Shown here: positions 15,502 to 23,803 of the stretch, piece after piece
Layout of the letters: the number at the start of each line of letters is the position of its first letter
How positions within the stretch are numbered: the first letter of the stretch is position 1
Assembly: GCA_965658355.1 (NCBI GenBank)
Contig: CBFHRX010000021.1
Location: forward strand, 1-31,471
Direction: 5' to 3'
Source: UBA11891 sp965658355
Lineage (GTDB): Bacteria; Bacteroidota; Bacteroidia; Flavobacteriales; Flavobacteriaceae
Length of the DNA: 31,471 bases
Position numbers and translations under genes: made by a program
The notes under the pieces: generated by a model
Databases searched by the model: none
Told to the model about the DNA's origin: nothing
What the model saw: the letters and a program-made list of their open reading frames with translations, nothing else

Positions 15502-16515
15502 ATGAAAACACTATTTAAAAATACAAGCCTGCTTCTCATCGCTTTTCTAACCGTAACCGTTGGTTACGCTCAAGAAGAAACGACAGAAGAAGCACCAAAA
15601 ACATTTGAATTATCAGGATCTGTGGATACGTATGTACGCTACAACTTTGCCGATGATCAAATGCAAGCTCCTGGTACTTCTTTTGCAAATGCTCCTGGAT
15701 TTGCTATTGGAATGGCCAATATCATTGCTTCTTATGAAGGAGAAAAATCAGGATTTGTGGCCGATTTAGTATTCGGTCCTCGGGGTAACGATGCCGTATT
15801 TGGATCTGTACTTGGATCTACACCTATTGTAAACCAATTGTATGCCTATTACAATGTAAGTGACAAATTAACTTTAACCTTAGGAAATTTTAATACTTTC
15901 TTAGGATATGAAGTAATCTCTCCTGTAGCAAACTTCAACTATTCTACCTCTTATATGTTTTCGTACGGCCCTTTTTCTCATACTGGGATAAAAGCTGACA
16001 TTGCTTTGAGCGAGGATTGGTCTTTGATGTTAGGCTTGTTAAACCCTACGGATATGACAGAATTCAATGCAGTAGATCAATATATGTTTGGTGCACAACT
16101 AGGGTACAAAGGTCAGTATCTTAATTTCTTATCTGGAATGGGAGTCACTCAAATCGACTTTACAGGAGGATTTGATTTATCTGAAAGTTTCTTCTTAGGA
16201 ATCAATGCTACTTCTTATGACAACGGAGACGACACCGGATTTGCTGGGGTGGCGCTTTATCCTCAGTTGACGGTATCTGACAGCTTTGCCTTAGGCTTGC
16301 GTTACGAATTGTTTGCTGATGACAGCTATGTATTTAGTGATCCTGATACGGACAACTCCTCTATCACACTAACAGGTAGTTTTTCCTCTGGGAATTTTAT
16401 TTTCAAACCAGAATTTAGATTGGATAGTGCCTCTGAAAGTATCTTTACAGGGGCAGACCTAGATCCTTCAGACAATTTAGCCTCCTTTCTTATCGCAACA
16501 GTATATTCATTCTAG
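15502..16515 (+). CDS. Outer-membrane beta-barrel porin linked to ammonium uptake
   Basis: A 337-residue exported protein: signal peptide 1-23 (ending VTVGYAQ), a short acidic linker EETTEEAPK, then alternating amphipathic strands (FELSGSVDTYVRYNF, LTLTLGNFNTFLGYE, LNFLSGMGVTQIDF, FALGLRYELF) ending in the aromatic C-terminus ATVYSF, as expected of a beta-barrel inserted by BAM. It resembles the OmpL-like beta-barrel porin-2 family. It follows amtB by 27 bp and is closed by a strong terminator, so it is the third gene of the nitrogen operon and likely admits ammonium or small nitrogenous solutes (inference). Confidence 0.82.
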   Translation: MKTLFKNTSLLLIAFLTVTVGYAQEETTEEAPKTFELSGSVDTYVRYNFADDQMQAPGTSFANAPGFAIGMANIIASYEGEKSGFVADLVFGPRGNDAVFGSVLGSTPIVNQLYAYYNVSDKLTLTLGNFNTFLGYEVISPVANFNYSTSYMFSYGPFSHTGIKADIALSEDWSLMLGLLNPTDMTEFNAVDQYMFGAQLGYKGQYLNFLSGMGVTQIDFTGGFDLSESFFLGINATSYDNGDDTGFAGVALYPQLTVSDSFALGLRYELFADDSYVFSDPDTDNSSITLTGSFSSGNFIFKPEFRLDSASESIFTGADLDPSDNLASFLIATVYSF

Positions 16516-16542
16516 TTCCCTAATTTCATAATTGTTTGTTTT

Positions 16543-16576
16543 AAAAAAACCCTTAGTCCGCTAAGGGTTTTTTTTA
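16543..16576 (+). terminator. Terminator of the glnK-amtB-porin operon
   Basis: ACCCTTAG / CTAAGGGT stem with a TCCG tetraloop, preceded by an A-run and followed by eight T residues. Typical Rho-independent terminator, 30 bp after the porin stop codon. Confidence 0.93.
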
Positions 16577-16601
16577 TATTTAGCATTCAAATATAAAACC
16601 C

Positions 16602-18170
16602 ATGCGAATCCGAACTGTTTTTCTCTCCATTTGTTTTCTACTAAGCACCACTTTAGTTCTCGGCCAATCGACCCTTTCTGAAGGTCCCTATGACCAACTC
16701 ATTATCCGGGGTGCTACTTTAATCAATGGAAATGGAGCCCCACCACAAGGCCCTGTTGATATTGTTATTGAACAAGATAAAATAACAGAAGTAAAAGTAG
16801 TAGGGTATCCTGGTGTACCAATTAATCCCAAAAAGAGACCCAAACTCAAGGAGGGAGGAAAAGAAATTGAGGCAAGTGGTCACTTTATCCTACCGGGGTT
16901 TATTGATATGCACGGCCATATAGGAGGGGTTTCCCAAGGAGCTGACTGGGACTATGTATTTAAGCTTTGGCTGGCACATGGCGTCACAACAGTTAGAGAA
17001 CCGAGCGGAAGGGGAATTGACTATGCTTTAGACCTCAAAAGAAGAGCTGAGAAGAATGACATTATTGCCCCAAGAGTAATTGCTTATACTGGTTTTGGTC
17101 AAGGATCTGACGGGGTACATACGCCTGAACAAGCACGTGAATGGGTCCAAAAAAACGCAAAAAAAGGAGCCGATGGGATCAAGTTTTTCGGCGCTGAACC
17201 CGAAATCATGAAAGCCGCTTTAGAAGAAAACAAACGCCTGGGATTGGGATCGGCTTGCCACCATGCACAACTCAGTGTAGCGCGATGGAATGTCTTGCAT
17301 TCTGCACGAGCAGGACTTACAAGTATGGAACACTGGTATGGTTTGCCAGAAGCCCTTTTTGAAGACCGAACGGTTCAGAACTACCCCCTTGATTATAATT
17401 ATCAAAACGAACAGCACCGATTTGAAGAAGCAGGGAAACTATGGGAACAAGCAGCAGCCCCCTATTCAGACCATTGGAATAGCGTTATGAACGAATTATT
17501 AGAATTGGATTTTACGCTTGACCCTACCTTTAATATTTATGAAGCCAGTCGTGATCTTCACAGAGCAAGAAGAGCAGAATGGCATGAGACCTATACACTC
17601 CCATCGCTGTGGCGTTTCTACCAGCCCAGTAAAATTTCGCACGGCTCCTACTGGCATTTCTGGGGAACAGAACAAGAAATTGCTTGGAAAAGAAATTTTA
17701 AATTATGGATGACATTTATAAATGAGTACAAAAACCGGGGCGGAAGGGTAACCACAGGCTCCGATTCTGGGTTTATCTTCCAACTCTATGGCTTTGCCTA
17801 TGTTAGAGAACTAGAACTATTAAGAGAAGCTGGATTCCATCCGCTAGAAGTGATTCGATCCGCAACTCTCAATGGTGCCGAAGCACTCGGTTTGGAGAAG
17901 CAAATCGGTTCAGTTGCCGTCGGAAAACAAGCCGATCTTATTCTTATTGACGAAAATCCTTTGGAAAACCTAAAAGTACTCTACGGAACAGGTGCCATCA
18001 AATTAACAGAAGACAATACAGTTACACGTGTAGGAGGAGTACGATACACAATCAGCAATGGTGTTGTGTATCACGCCAAAGAACTTCTTAAAGAAGTGGC
18101 CAAAATGGTGGCCAAAGCCAAAGAAGAAGAGAATTTTGAAATCAAACAACCAGGAATCGAACTTCCATGA
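16602..18170 (+). CDS. Exported amidohydrolase (metal-dependent hydrolase)
   Basis: A 522-residue amidohydrolase-superfamily enzyme with a signal peptide (1-22, ending LVLGQ). An N-terminal beta-sandwich strand set (DQLIIRGATLINGNG) leads to the TIM barrel: strand-1 HxH motif as DMHGHIGG, ADGIKFFG near the barrel-lysine position, His ligands in SACHHAQL and SMEHWYG, and the Asp of TTGSDSGF at strand 8. A C-terminal block GSVAVGKQADLILIDENPL completes the sandwich. The group includes imidazolonepropionase-like and Xaa-Pro dipeptidase-like enzymes; the substrate is not deducible. The last four bases overlap the purU ATG (ATGA), which is odd because PurU is cytosolic. Confidence 0.9.
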   Translation: MRIRTVFLSICFLLSTTLVLGQSTLSEGPYDQLIIRGATLINGNGAPPQGPVDIVIEQDKITEVKVVGYPGVPINPKKRPKLKEGGKEIEASGHFILPGFIDMHGHIGGVSQGADWDYVFKLWLAHGVTTVREPSGRGIDYALDLKRRAEKNDIIAPRVIAYTGFGQGSDGVHTPEQAREWVQKNAKKGADGIKFFGAEPEIMKAALEENKRLGLGSACHHAQLSVARWNVLHSARAGLTSMEHWYGLPEALFEDRTVQNYPLDYNYQNEQHRFEEAGKLWEQAAAPYSDHWNSVMNELLELDFTLDPTFNIYEASRDLHRARRAEWHETYTLPSLWRFYQPSKISHGSYWHFWGTEQEIAWKRNFKLWMTFINEYKNRGGRVTTGSDSGFIFQLYGFAYVRELELLREAGFHPLEVIRSATLNGAEALGLEKQIGSVAVGKQADLILIDENPLENLKVLYGTGAIKLTEDNTVTRVGGVRYTISNGVVYHAKELLKEVAKMVAKAKEEENFEIKQPGIELP

Positions 18171-19024
18171 AGCCCATCACAGTTGTCATGCATTGCCCCG
18201 ATCAAAAGGGAATCATTGCGAGTGTCACAAATTTCTTTCACGCCAATAAAGGAAACATCCTCTACATCGATCAATATGTAGACAGAGAAAATAAAACCTT
18301 CTTTATGCGGGTAGAAGTTGCTCTTGGGGATTCTCACTCAGAGGGTTTGGAACAAATGCAAAAGAGTTTTGAGCAAAACGTAGGGGATAAATTTCAACTG
18401 AATTGCTCTTTTTACGATTCTGAAAAGCCGCCTAAAATGGCTGTTTTTGTTTCCAAATACGACCACTGCTTATACGATATACTGTCGCAACAGTTAGCAG
18501 GGGAATTGGCTGTAGAAATCCCTTTTATACTGAGTAATCACAAAACATTAGAACACATCGCCAACCGCTTTGACATTCCGTTTTACCACCTTGCGGTCAA
18601 TGAACTTTCTAAAAAAGAAGTCACACAAATTCAATTGGAGCTATTACAAAAACACCAAGTTGATTTTGTTGTTTTAGCGCGCTATATGCAAATAATAAGC
18701 CCTGAGTTAATCAGCCATTATCCCAATAAAATCATCAACATCCATCATTCTTTTTTACCGGCTTTCCCAGGTGCCAAACCCTATCATTCTGCTTTTGATA
18801 GAGGGGTTAAAATTATCGGAGCTACCAGTCATTATGTGACTGAAGAATTGGATGCTGGTCCCATTATTGAGCAGGATATTTCGCGTGTGACCCACCTCCA
18901 CCAGATTCAAGATTTTCTAAAAATTGGGCGGGATCTAGAGCGAATCGTTTTGGTACGTGCCCTTAAAATGCACACCCATCGTAAAGTAATGGTCTACAAC
19001 AACAAAACGGTGGTTTTTGTGTAA
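18167..19024 (+). CDS. purU: Formyltetrahydrofolate deformylase
   Basis: Hydrolyses 10-formyl-THF to formate and THF, balancing one-carbon and purine metabolism in the cytosol. The 285-residue protein has an N-terminal ACT domain (about 1-85, ITVVMHCPDQKGIIASVTNFF) and a formyltransferase-like domain with INIHHSFLPAFPGAKPY (catalytic Asn and His) and GATSHYVTEELDAGPIIEQD (catalytic Asp). Length matches the family. ATG overlaps the amidohydrolase stop by 4 bp. It converges with the alpha/beta hydrolase gene across 2 bp. Confidence 0.95.
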   Translation: MKPITVVMHCPDQKGIIASVTNFFHANKGNILYIDQYVDRENKTFFMRVEVALGDSHSEGLEQMQKSFEQNVGDKFQLNCSFYDSEKPPKMAVFVSKYDHCLYDILSQQLAGELAVEIPFILSNHKTLEHIANRFDIPFYHLAVNELSKKEVTQIQLELLQKHQVDFVVLARYMQIISPELISHYPNKIINIHHSFLPAFPGAKPYHSAFDRGVKIIGATSHYVTEELDAGPIIEQDISRVTHLHQIQDFLKIGRDLERIVLVRALKMHTHRKVMVYNNKTVVFV

Positions 19025-19026
19025 TA

Positions 19027-19806
19027 CTAGCTAGGCATAATAAATTCCAACATGCTCTGATTGAATTCATTCGGTTTTTCAACATTCACCACATGCCCGC
19101 AGTTACTCAATATTTTTAAGCTTGCAGAATCGTGTAAAGCGGCTACTTTTTCAACTGCTGGTAGAAACATATAATCCTCATCCCCCATTATATAAAGGGT
19201 CGGTACAGTCAAGTCCACTTGCCTGAAAATTTTAAGAAGCGGTAGTACCTCAGAGGTTATTTTATACCATCTAATAAATTCTTTCTGGTATAGTTTCTTG
19301 GCCTCGTTAACAAATAGCAAACGAGATTCTTTGTGATTTTTATTTGGCATGATGATAAAAGCAAACAATCTATAAATCCACATATAAGGCAGAACTGACT
19401 TGGTTAGATTGCCGCAGTGCATCAAGACCCTGGAACGCAAATTGAATTGCAATATGGCACCCCCCATTACCATTGACTGAATACGCTCTGGGTGCCACTC
19501 GGCAATCTGACGAATGATGATGGTTCCTAATGATATCCCAACAAAATGCGATTGTTTGATGTTTTCTTTATCCAATACCTCTACGACGTCTTTGGTGATA
19601 GATCCAAAAGTGTATTTTTTTAATGGATTGCTTTTAAAGAAATTTTTGGATTTCCCATGACCGCGAAGGTCTACAAGCAATAAATTAAAATGCTTGGAAA
19701 AAAAACGAATTTGCTTAAACCAAATCGAAGAGCTCCCTCCAGCACCGTGGACAAAAGTAATCCATGTCTTATTTTTTGCCTGTTTATGGAGAGAATAGTG
19801 CAGCAT
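19027..19806 (-). CDS. Alpha/beta-fold hydrolase
   Basis: A 259-residue alpha/beta hydrolase from ATG 19804-19806 (MLHYSLHKQ). A longer TTG frame starting at 19833 would overlap pyrF needlessly. Oxyanion region TFVHGAGGSSSIW, LVDLRGHGKS, nucleophile elbow HFVGISLGTII (Ser in G-x-S-x-G), acid in IMGDEDYMF and catalytic His in LSNCGHVVNVEKPNEF give a full triad. It resembles ester or lactone hydrolases of the BioH/3-oxoadipate enol-lactonase type; the substrate is unknown. The start codon overlaps the pyrF stop by one base (TGATG), indicating coupled translation after prfA-pyrF. Confidence 0.88.
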   Translation of the reverse strand: MLHYSLHKQAKNKTWITFVHGAGGSSSIWFKQIRFFSKHFNLLLVDLRGHGKSKNFFKSNPLKKYTFGSITKDVVEVLDKENIKQSHFVGISLGTIIIRQIAEWHPERIQSMVMGGAILQFNLRSRVLMHCGNLTKSVLPYMWIYRLFAFIIMPNKNHKESRLLFVNEAKKLYQKEFIRWYKITSEVLPLLKIFRQVDLTVPTLYIMGDEDYMFLPAVEKVAALHDSASLKILSNCGHVVNVEKPNEFNQSMLEFIMPS

Positions 19807-20636
19807 CAAACAATTCCTTTTTTCACAAGCCAATACTGCATCTGCTGCTGCAACTCCTGAGCCGCAGTGGCCGCAGCCACCTCAAAATCATTTTCAGAGG
19901 AGGCATAAATGATTCCTCTCGATGAATTTACCAACAGCCCACAATTAGCCGTTAATCCGTTCTCTGCTACTTCCTCCAAGCTCCCGCCTTGTGCGCCTAC
20001 TCCTGGGACCAATAAAAAAGCGTCTGGTACTTGCAATCGAATACGACTCAAAGCATCGGCTTGAGTGGCTCCAACTACATAAAACAATCGCTCTTGGGCT
20101 CCCTTCCATTTTTGGGATTCTTCCAATACCTTTTCAAAAAGGGCTTGCCCTGAATCTGTATGATACTGAAAATCCTGAGCCCCTTTATTAGACGTTAAAG
20201 CTAGTAATATGGTGTAATGTTCTTGAAAGGCTAAGAAGGGTTCTACCGAATCTCTACCCATATAGGGAGCTACTGTAATCGAATCAAATTGAAGCTGCTC
20301 AAAAAAAGCCTTGGCGTAGCGAGTAGCCGTATTTCCAATATCGCCTCTTTTTGCATCTGCAATTGTAAACACCTCCGGATAATTCTGATTGAGATAGCCA
20401 ATCGTTTTTTCTAAAGCTTGCCAGCCCGCTAGCCCATAGGCTTCAAAAAAAGCGATATTCGGCTTGTACGCCACCGCATAGGGGGCAGTGGCCTCTATTA
20501 TGCCCTTACAAAAAGTATATAGAGGTTCTGGGCCTTTGCGAATCGCTTCCGGCATTTTTTCCAAATCTGCATCCAAGCCCACACAAAGAAAAGAGCGCTT
20601 TTTTTTGATTTGTTCAATAAGCTGTTCCTGTGTCAT
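19806..20636 (-). CDS. pyrF: Orotidine 5'-phosphate decarboxylase (type 2)
   Basis: Decarboxylates OMP to UMP, the last step of de novo pyrimidine synthesis. The 276-residue protein has the phosphate/orotate loop FLCVGLDAD at 16-24 and the catalytic DAKRGDIGNTA at 94-104 (D94, K96, D99), the form typical of the long type-2 bacterial enzymes, plus LVPGVGAQGG near the C-terminal phosphate-binding site. ATG at 20634-20636 overlaps the prfA stop by 4 bp; prfA-pyrF coupling is, to my knowledge, common in Bacteroidota. Confidence 0.95.
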   Translation of the reverse strand: MTQEQLIEQIKKKRSFLCVGLDADLEKMPEAIRKGPEPLYTFCKGIIEATAPYAVAYKPNIAFFEAYGLAGWQALEKTIGYLNQNYPEVFTIADAKRGDIGNTATRYAKAFFEQLQFDSITVAPYMGRDSVEPFLAFQEHYTILLALTSNKGAQDFQYHTDSGQALFEKVLEESQKWKGAQERLFYVVGATQADALSRIRLQVPDAFLLVPGVGAQGGSLEEVAENGLTANCGLLVNSSRGIIYASSENDFEVAAATAAQELQQQMQYWLVKKGIV

Positions 20637-21709
20637 AAGAGATCCCCTGATTCTTTTAATTTCTCCGTATTTTGATACAATTGTAATTCGTCAATCAGCT
20701 TTTGAACATCGCCATTGATAATGTTTTGTAAATCGTATAAAGTGAGTCCAATTCTGTGATCTGTAACCCTCCCTTGCGGATAGTTATAAGTTCTGATTTT
20801 GGCAGAGCGATCCCCTGAGGAAACAAGAGAATTCCGCTTTTCAGCATCGGCTTGTTGCTTTTTACTTAACTCTAATTCGTACAGACGCGTCCGCAGTACT
20901 TTTAGGGCTTTCTCCTTGTTCTTATGTTGTGATTTTTGATCTTGACATTGCGCTACAATTCCTGTAGGCTCATGGGTTAAACGCACAGCAGAATAGGTCG
21001 TATTTACCGATTGCCCACCCGGTCCAGAAGAACAGAAATAATCAATTCTGACCTCATTCATGTCCACTTCAACATCAAATTCTTCTGCTTCAGGAAGCAC
21101 CATCACCGTTGCTGCTGAAGTATGCACCCGACCTTGGGTTTCGGTCTGTGGCACTCGCTGCACCCGATGCACCCCAGATTCGAACTTTAACGTTCCGTAT
21201 ACATCGTCTCCCGAGACTTCGAAGATTATTTCTTTATACCCTCCTGAAGTGCCTTCATTAGAATCGACAAACAGTGTTTTCCACCCTTTGTCTTGGCAGT
21301 ACTTAGAATACATTCTGTAGAGATCCCCAGCAAAAATACTAGCCTCATCCCCTCCCGTACCAGCACGGATTTCGACTACTACATTCTTCGCATCTTCTGG
21401 GTCTTTCGGTATCAGTAAAAACCGAATCTCCTCCTCTAATTTAGGGAGCTCTGTTTTGGCTTCTTCTAGTTGAAGTTTTGCCATTTCGACCATTTCAGCA
21501 TCACTGCCGTCCTTGAGAATTTCTTCAGCCTCGTCTTGATTTGCTAATAGCGTTTTGTAGACCTCAGCACGTTCCGTTAGCACTCTAAGATCCTTGTACT
21601 CCTTATTGAGCGCTATGTATTTCTTTTGATCTGCAATGACGTCCGGTTGAATAATCAAATCCGAAACCTCATCAAATCGCTGTTGAATGATTTGAAGTTT
21701 TTCAAGCAT
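20633..21709 (-). CDS. prfA: Peptide chain release factor 1
   Basis: Releases nascent peptides at UAA and UAG stop codons on the ribosome. The 358-residue protein has the N-terminal coiled region, the GTGGDEAS segment of domain 2, and the catalytic GGQ near residues 230-232 in SSGPGGQSVNTTYSAVR. The codon-recognition region should include the PxT-type tripeptide upstream. Length fits RF1. It is 40 bp after yceI and overlaps pyrF by 4 bp. No programmed frameshift is evident. Confidence 0.96.
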   Translation of the reverse strand: MLEKLQIIQQRFDEVSDLIIQPDVIADQKKYIALNKEYKDLRVLTERAEVYKTLLANQDEAEEILKDGSDAEMVEMAKLQLEEAKTELPKLEEEIRFLLIPKDPEDAKNVVVEIRAGTGGDEASIFAGDLYRMYSKYCQDKGWKTLFVDSNEGTSGGYKEIIFEVSGDDVYGTLKFESGVHRVQRVPQTETQGRVHTSAATVMVLPEAEEFDVEVDMNEVRIDYFCSSGPGGQSVNTTYSAVRLTHEPTGIVAQCQDQKSQHKNKEKALKVLRTRLYELELSKKQQADAEKRNSLVSSGDRSAKIRTYNYPQGRVTDHRIGLTLYDLQNIINGDVQKLIDELQLYQNTEKLKESGDLL

Positions 21710-21749
21710 GCTGCTAAATTACGAGTAATTCAGGCGTTGAACAACCACT

Positions 21750-22289
21750 TTATTGATTTGCACGAAAACGGATAGCATATTCGATTGTAATACGGTCATT
21801 TATTTTGACTAACATAAAGGAAGGCAGCTTCACCTTAAAATCAGTGGCTTGAAAATCAAAATTCCCCTCTAATGCAACAGTATCGCCTGACCCCTTATAG
21901 TTTGCTTCAACCGTTTTGGGGATTTCGATGCCATGAAACGACAGCACCCCATCGATCAAAAGCGTCGATTCGTCCTCTTGTCGTATTTGCTTTGAATAAA
22001 ATCGTACTTCTGGAAACTGTAGGGCTTCCAAGACTTCCAAAGCATGACTGTCCCTATTGGCGTTATTGCTATCAAAATCACGAACAGCAGCTTTGATGGC
22101 AATTTGTTTGATCATACCCTCTTCTACTACTGCCAATCCCTGTAACTTTTGATTGACTCCCTCCCAAGCATGTGCAAGATGTTTGGCTTTATAGGTAATA
22201 CTGGATTGGTTGGTGTCCAATGGAAGCTTTTGCGCTTTCGCAAAGAGGGATACTCCTACCAGGAGTATGAATAAATAGTTTTTCTTCAT
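21750..22289 (-). CDS. YceI-family periplasmic lipid-binding protein
   Basis: A 179-residue exported protein: signal peptide 1-19 (ending LFAKA), then an eight-stranded lipocalin-like barrel of the YceI family, with DTNQSSITYKAKHLAHAWEG, AAVRDFDSNNANRDSHALEVL and FPEVRFYSKQI as family landmarks. YceI proteins bind long polyprenoid or fatty lipids in a hydrophobic pocket, and E. coli yceI sits next to the cytochrome b561 gene yceJ. Here it directly follows a b561-like membrane gene by 2 bp, so a similar partnership is likely (inference). Confidence 0.88.
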   Translation of the reverse strand: MKKNYLFILLVGVSLFAKAQKLPLDTNQSSITYKAKHLAHAWEGVNQKLQGLAVVEEGMIKQIAIKAAVRDFDSNNANRDSHALEVLEALQFPEVRFYSKQIRQEDESTLLIDGVLSFHGIEIPKTVEANYKGSGDTVALEGNFDFQATDFKVKLPSFMLVKINDRITIEYAIRFRANQ

Positions 22290-22291
22290 AG

Positions 22292-22894
22292 TTAAAATGT
22301 TAATACTACCATGGCGGTAGCGTAACTAGCAAATGCGGTATAGGCCGCAGCTCGATGCCATTTTTTTCGATCATCGGCCAATACATTAGTGGCTACCATG
22401 GCTGAAAAATGAACCGTTGCCAGCCATTTATGTGCCCTTGTACTTGACAGGCCTTTCTTTTCTGAAATCAAAGGTGGAGGCGCAAATAAGGACAAGCCAG
22501 CGGTGGTGAAATAAGTGGCTGAAACAATGGTCCCAAGGGTCTTATGAGACTTGTATAAATTGTACTTTCCATTATACAGCTGTCCCCCCATAACCCCCTG
22601 TGCTATCATTCCAGCAAGGGTAACATACCCTAATAGCTGATGTGCAACCAAAAATTTTCGCCGTAATTTCAATTCTCGTTCTCGGTTTTCGAGAGTTAAT
22701 TCATATGCGTTAAAATTTCGCATGATACCTTTTTCACCCCATAGTAGTCGCTGGCTAAACAACATTCTATCGGGTAACAAACGTTGTTCGATTGCATCTA
22801 CTGTTTCCATCTCTGCAAAAAGACTTTCTGCATCTTGACTGTATCCAACTAGCGAGACCAATAGAAAACTTAATAATAGGATACTCTTATTCAT
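22292..22894 (-). CDS. Predicted b561-like four-helix membrane protein with a signal peptide
   Basis: A 200-residue protein with a signal peptide (1-19, ending VGYSQ), a charged exported segment (about 20-80) and four hydrophobic helices (about 82-102, 117-137, 155-173, 181-199). Histidines sit at helix ends: H85 (AHQLLGY), H117 (SHKTLG), H155 and H162 (AHKWLATVH) and H180 (WHRAAAY). That spacing resembles the heme-ligating histidines of cytochrome b561-type domains, but the match is by eye only. It lies 10 bp after the lipoprotein gene and 2 bp before yceI. Alternative: a non-heme membrane protein of unknown role. Confidence 0.6.
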   Translation of the reverse strand: MNKSILLLSFLLVSLVGYSQDAESLFAEMETVDAIEQRLLPDRMLFSQRLLWGEKGIMRNFNAYELTLENRERELKLRRKFLVAHQLLGYVTLAGMIAQGVMGGQLYNGKYNLYKSHKTLGTIVSATYFTTAGLSLFAPPPLISEKKGLSSTRAHKWLATVHFSAMVATNVLADDRKKWHRAAAYTAFASYATAMVVLTF

Positions 22895-22904
22895 CTAATT
22901 AGCC

Positions 22905-23693
22905 TTAGGGTGTACTTCTTTCATAAGTAAATCCTCCTTTTTGTCCTTGGGACCAAGAGGTAAATCGGATACTGAGGTAAACATCCTCCTCAATCAAATG
23001 CACCACCATATTAGCCCCCACCATGTCTTTGGGCTTATTACTCACTGCAGCCCTAAAATTTTGAAAGGTCAATACATCTTTATTGGCAATCCCTCCTACA
23101 GCCCATTCCGTCCCCAGAGGACTATCGGTTTTATCTGCACTCGAACTGACTGCAGCGTTATAGATTTGTCCGCCTCCATTTCCTCTTGTGATCCATACTC
23201 CACTCGTTAGTCTGTCTTGATTTACCTCAGCAGCTGGATCAGCACCATCAGCTTTGCTAAATGTCAGGGTAGGCCCTTCCCAAACAATAGGCCCTTGCGG
23301 GGTGTCATTCCCAGTTTCCGCTTCACTTTCTGTCGCTGGGCTACTTTCGGTATTTTCAGTAGAACTCTCTCCCTCGGAGGGTGCTATTTCTGTGGTTTCA
23401 GAACTTGTTACAGACTCAATTTCCGTAGTTTCAGTTGCAGTAGTGGAAGCATTTTCCGTTGAACTCGTGTCTGGAGTTGTGCTTTCTGCTGATGTATCTA
23501 CAGAAGTATCCGTACTTGAAGTATCAGTAGTTGTCGAGTCTGAAGAAGGCGTGGTTGTCTCTACTGGAGCTGAGGCTTCCGTTTCTTGAAGAATCGTATC
23601 AGAACTGGATTGCGGGTCTTCGTCTTGGCTGCAGCCCAAGAATAATAGAGACAGCCACAACATACTGCTTAATAAGCGAATGGATATTTTCAT
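22905..23693 (-). CDS. Surface-type lipoprotein with Thr/Ser/Glu-rich linker, unknown C-terminal domain
   Basis: A 262-residue lipoprotein. The signal ends in the lipobox LFLGC with Cys21, followed by SQDED; an acidic stretch right after the Cys is the type of lipoprotein export signal that sends lipoproteins to the cell surface in Bacteroidota. Residues about 28-132 are low-complexity Thr/Ser/Glu (repeated TTTDTSSTD-like runs), probably an extended, possibly O-glycosylated stalk. The C-terminal domain (about 134-262) has GPTLTFSKADGADP, NQDRLTSGVWITRGNGGG and a closing EEDVYLSIRFTSWSQ; I recognise it as a recurrent uncharacterised domain of Bacteroidota extracellular proteins. First gene of the lipoprotein/b561-like/yceI run. 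Confidence 0.8.
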   Translation of the reverse strand: MKISIRLLSSMLWLSLLFLGCSQDEDPQSSSDTILQETEASAPVETTTPSSDSTTTDTSSTDTSVDTSAESTTPDTSSTENASTTATETTEIESVTSSETTEIAPSEGESSTENTESSPATESEAETGNDTPQGPIVWEGPTLTFSKADGADPAAEVNQDRLTSGVWITRGNGGGQIYNAAVSSSADKTDSPLGTEWAVGGIANKDVLTFQNFRAAVSNKPKDMVGANMVVHLIEEDVYLSIRFTSWSQGQKGGFTYERSTP

Positions 23694-23803
23694 TTTTTCT
23701 TTTTTCTTTTTTCTTAGCTATGGTTTTAGATCATACGCTCTACTACCATACCTCAAAGTTGAACAAAAAAGAACAGAAAGCCTATAAAATTGGGGCTAAA
23801 AAT

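Noticed and set aside
19807..19833. TTG start of the alpha/beta hydrolase within pyrF
   Set aside because: The ATG at 19804-19806 forms a typical TGATG overlap with the pyrF stop and leads straight into the domain.
23254..23589. 111-codon plus-strand frame opposite the lipoprotein
   Set aside because: It is the reverse reading of the Thr/Ser-rich linker (codon-composition shadow), giving a Val/Ser-rich artefact.
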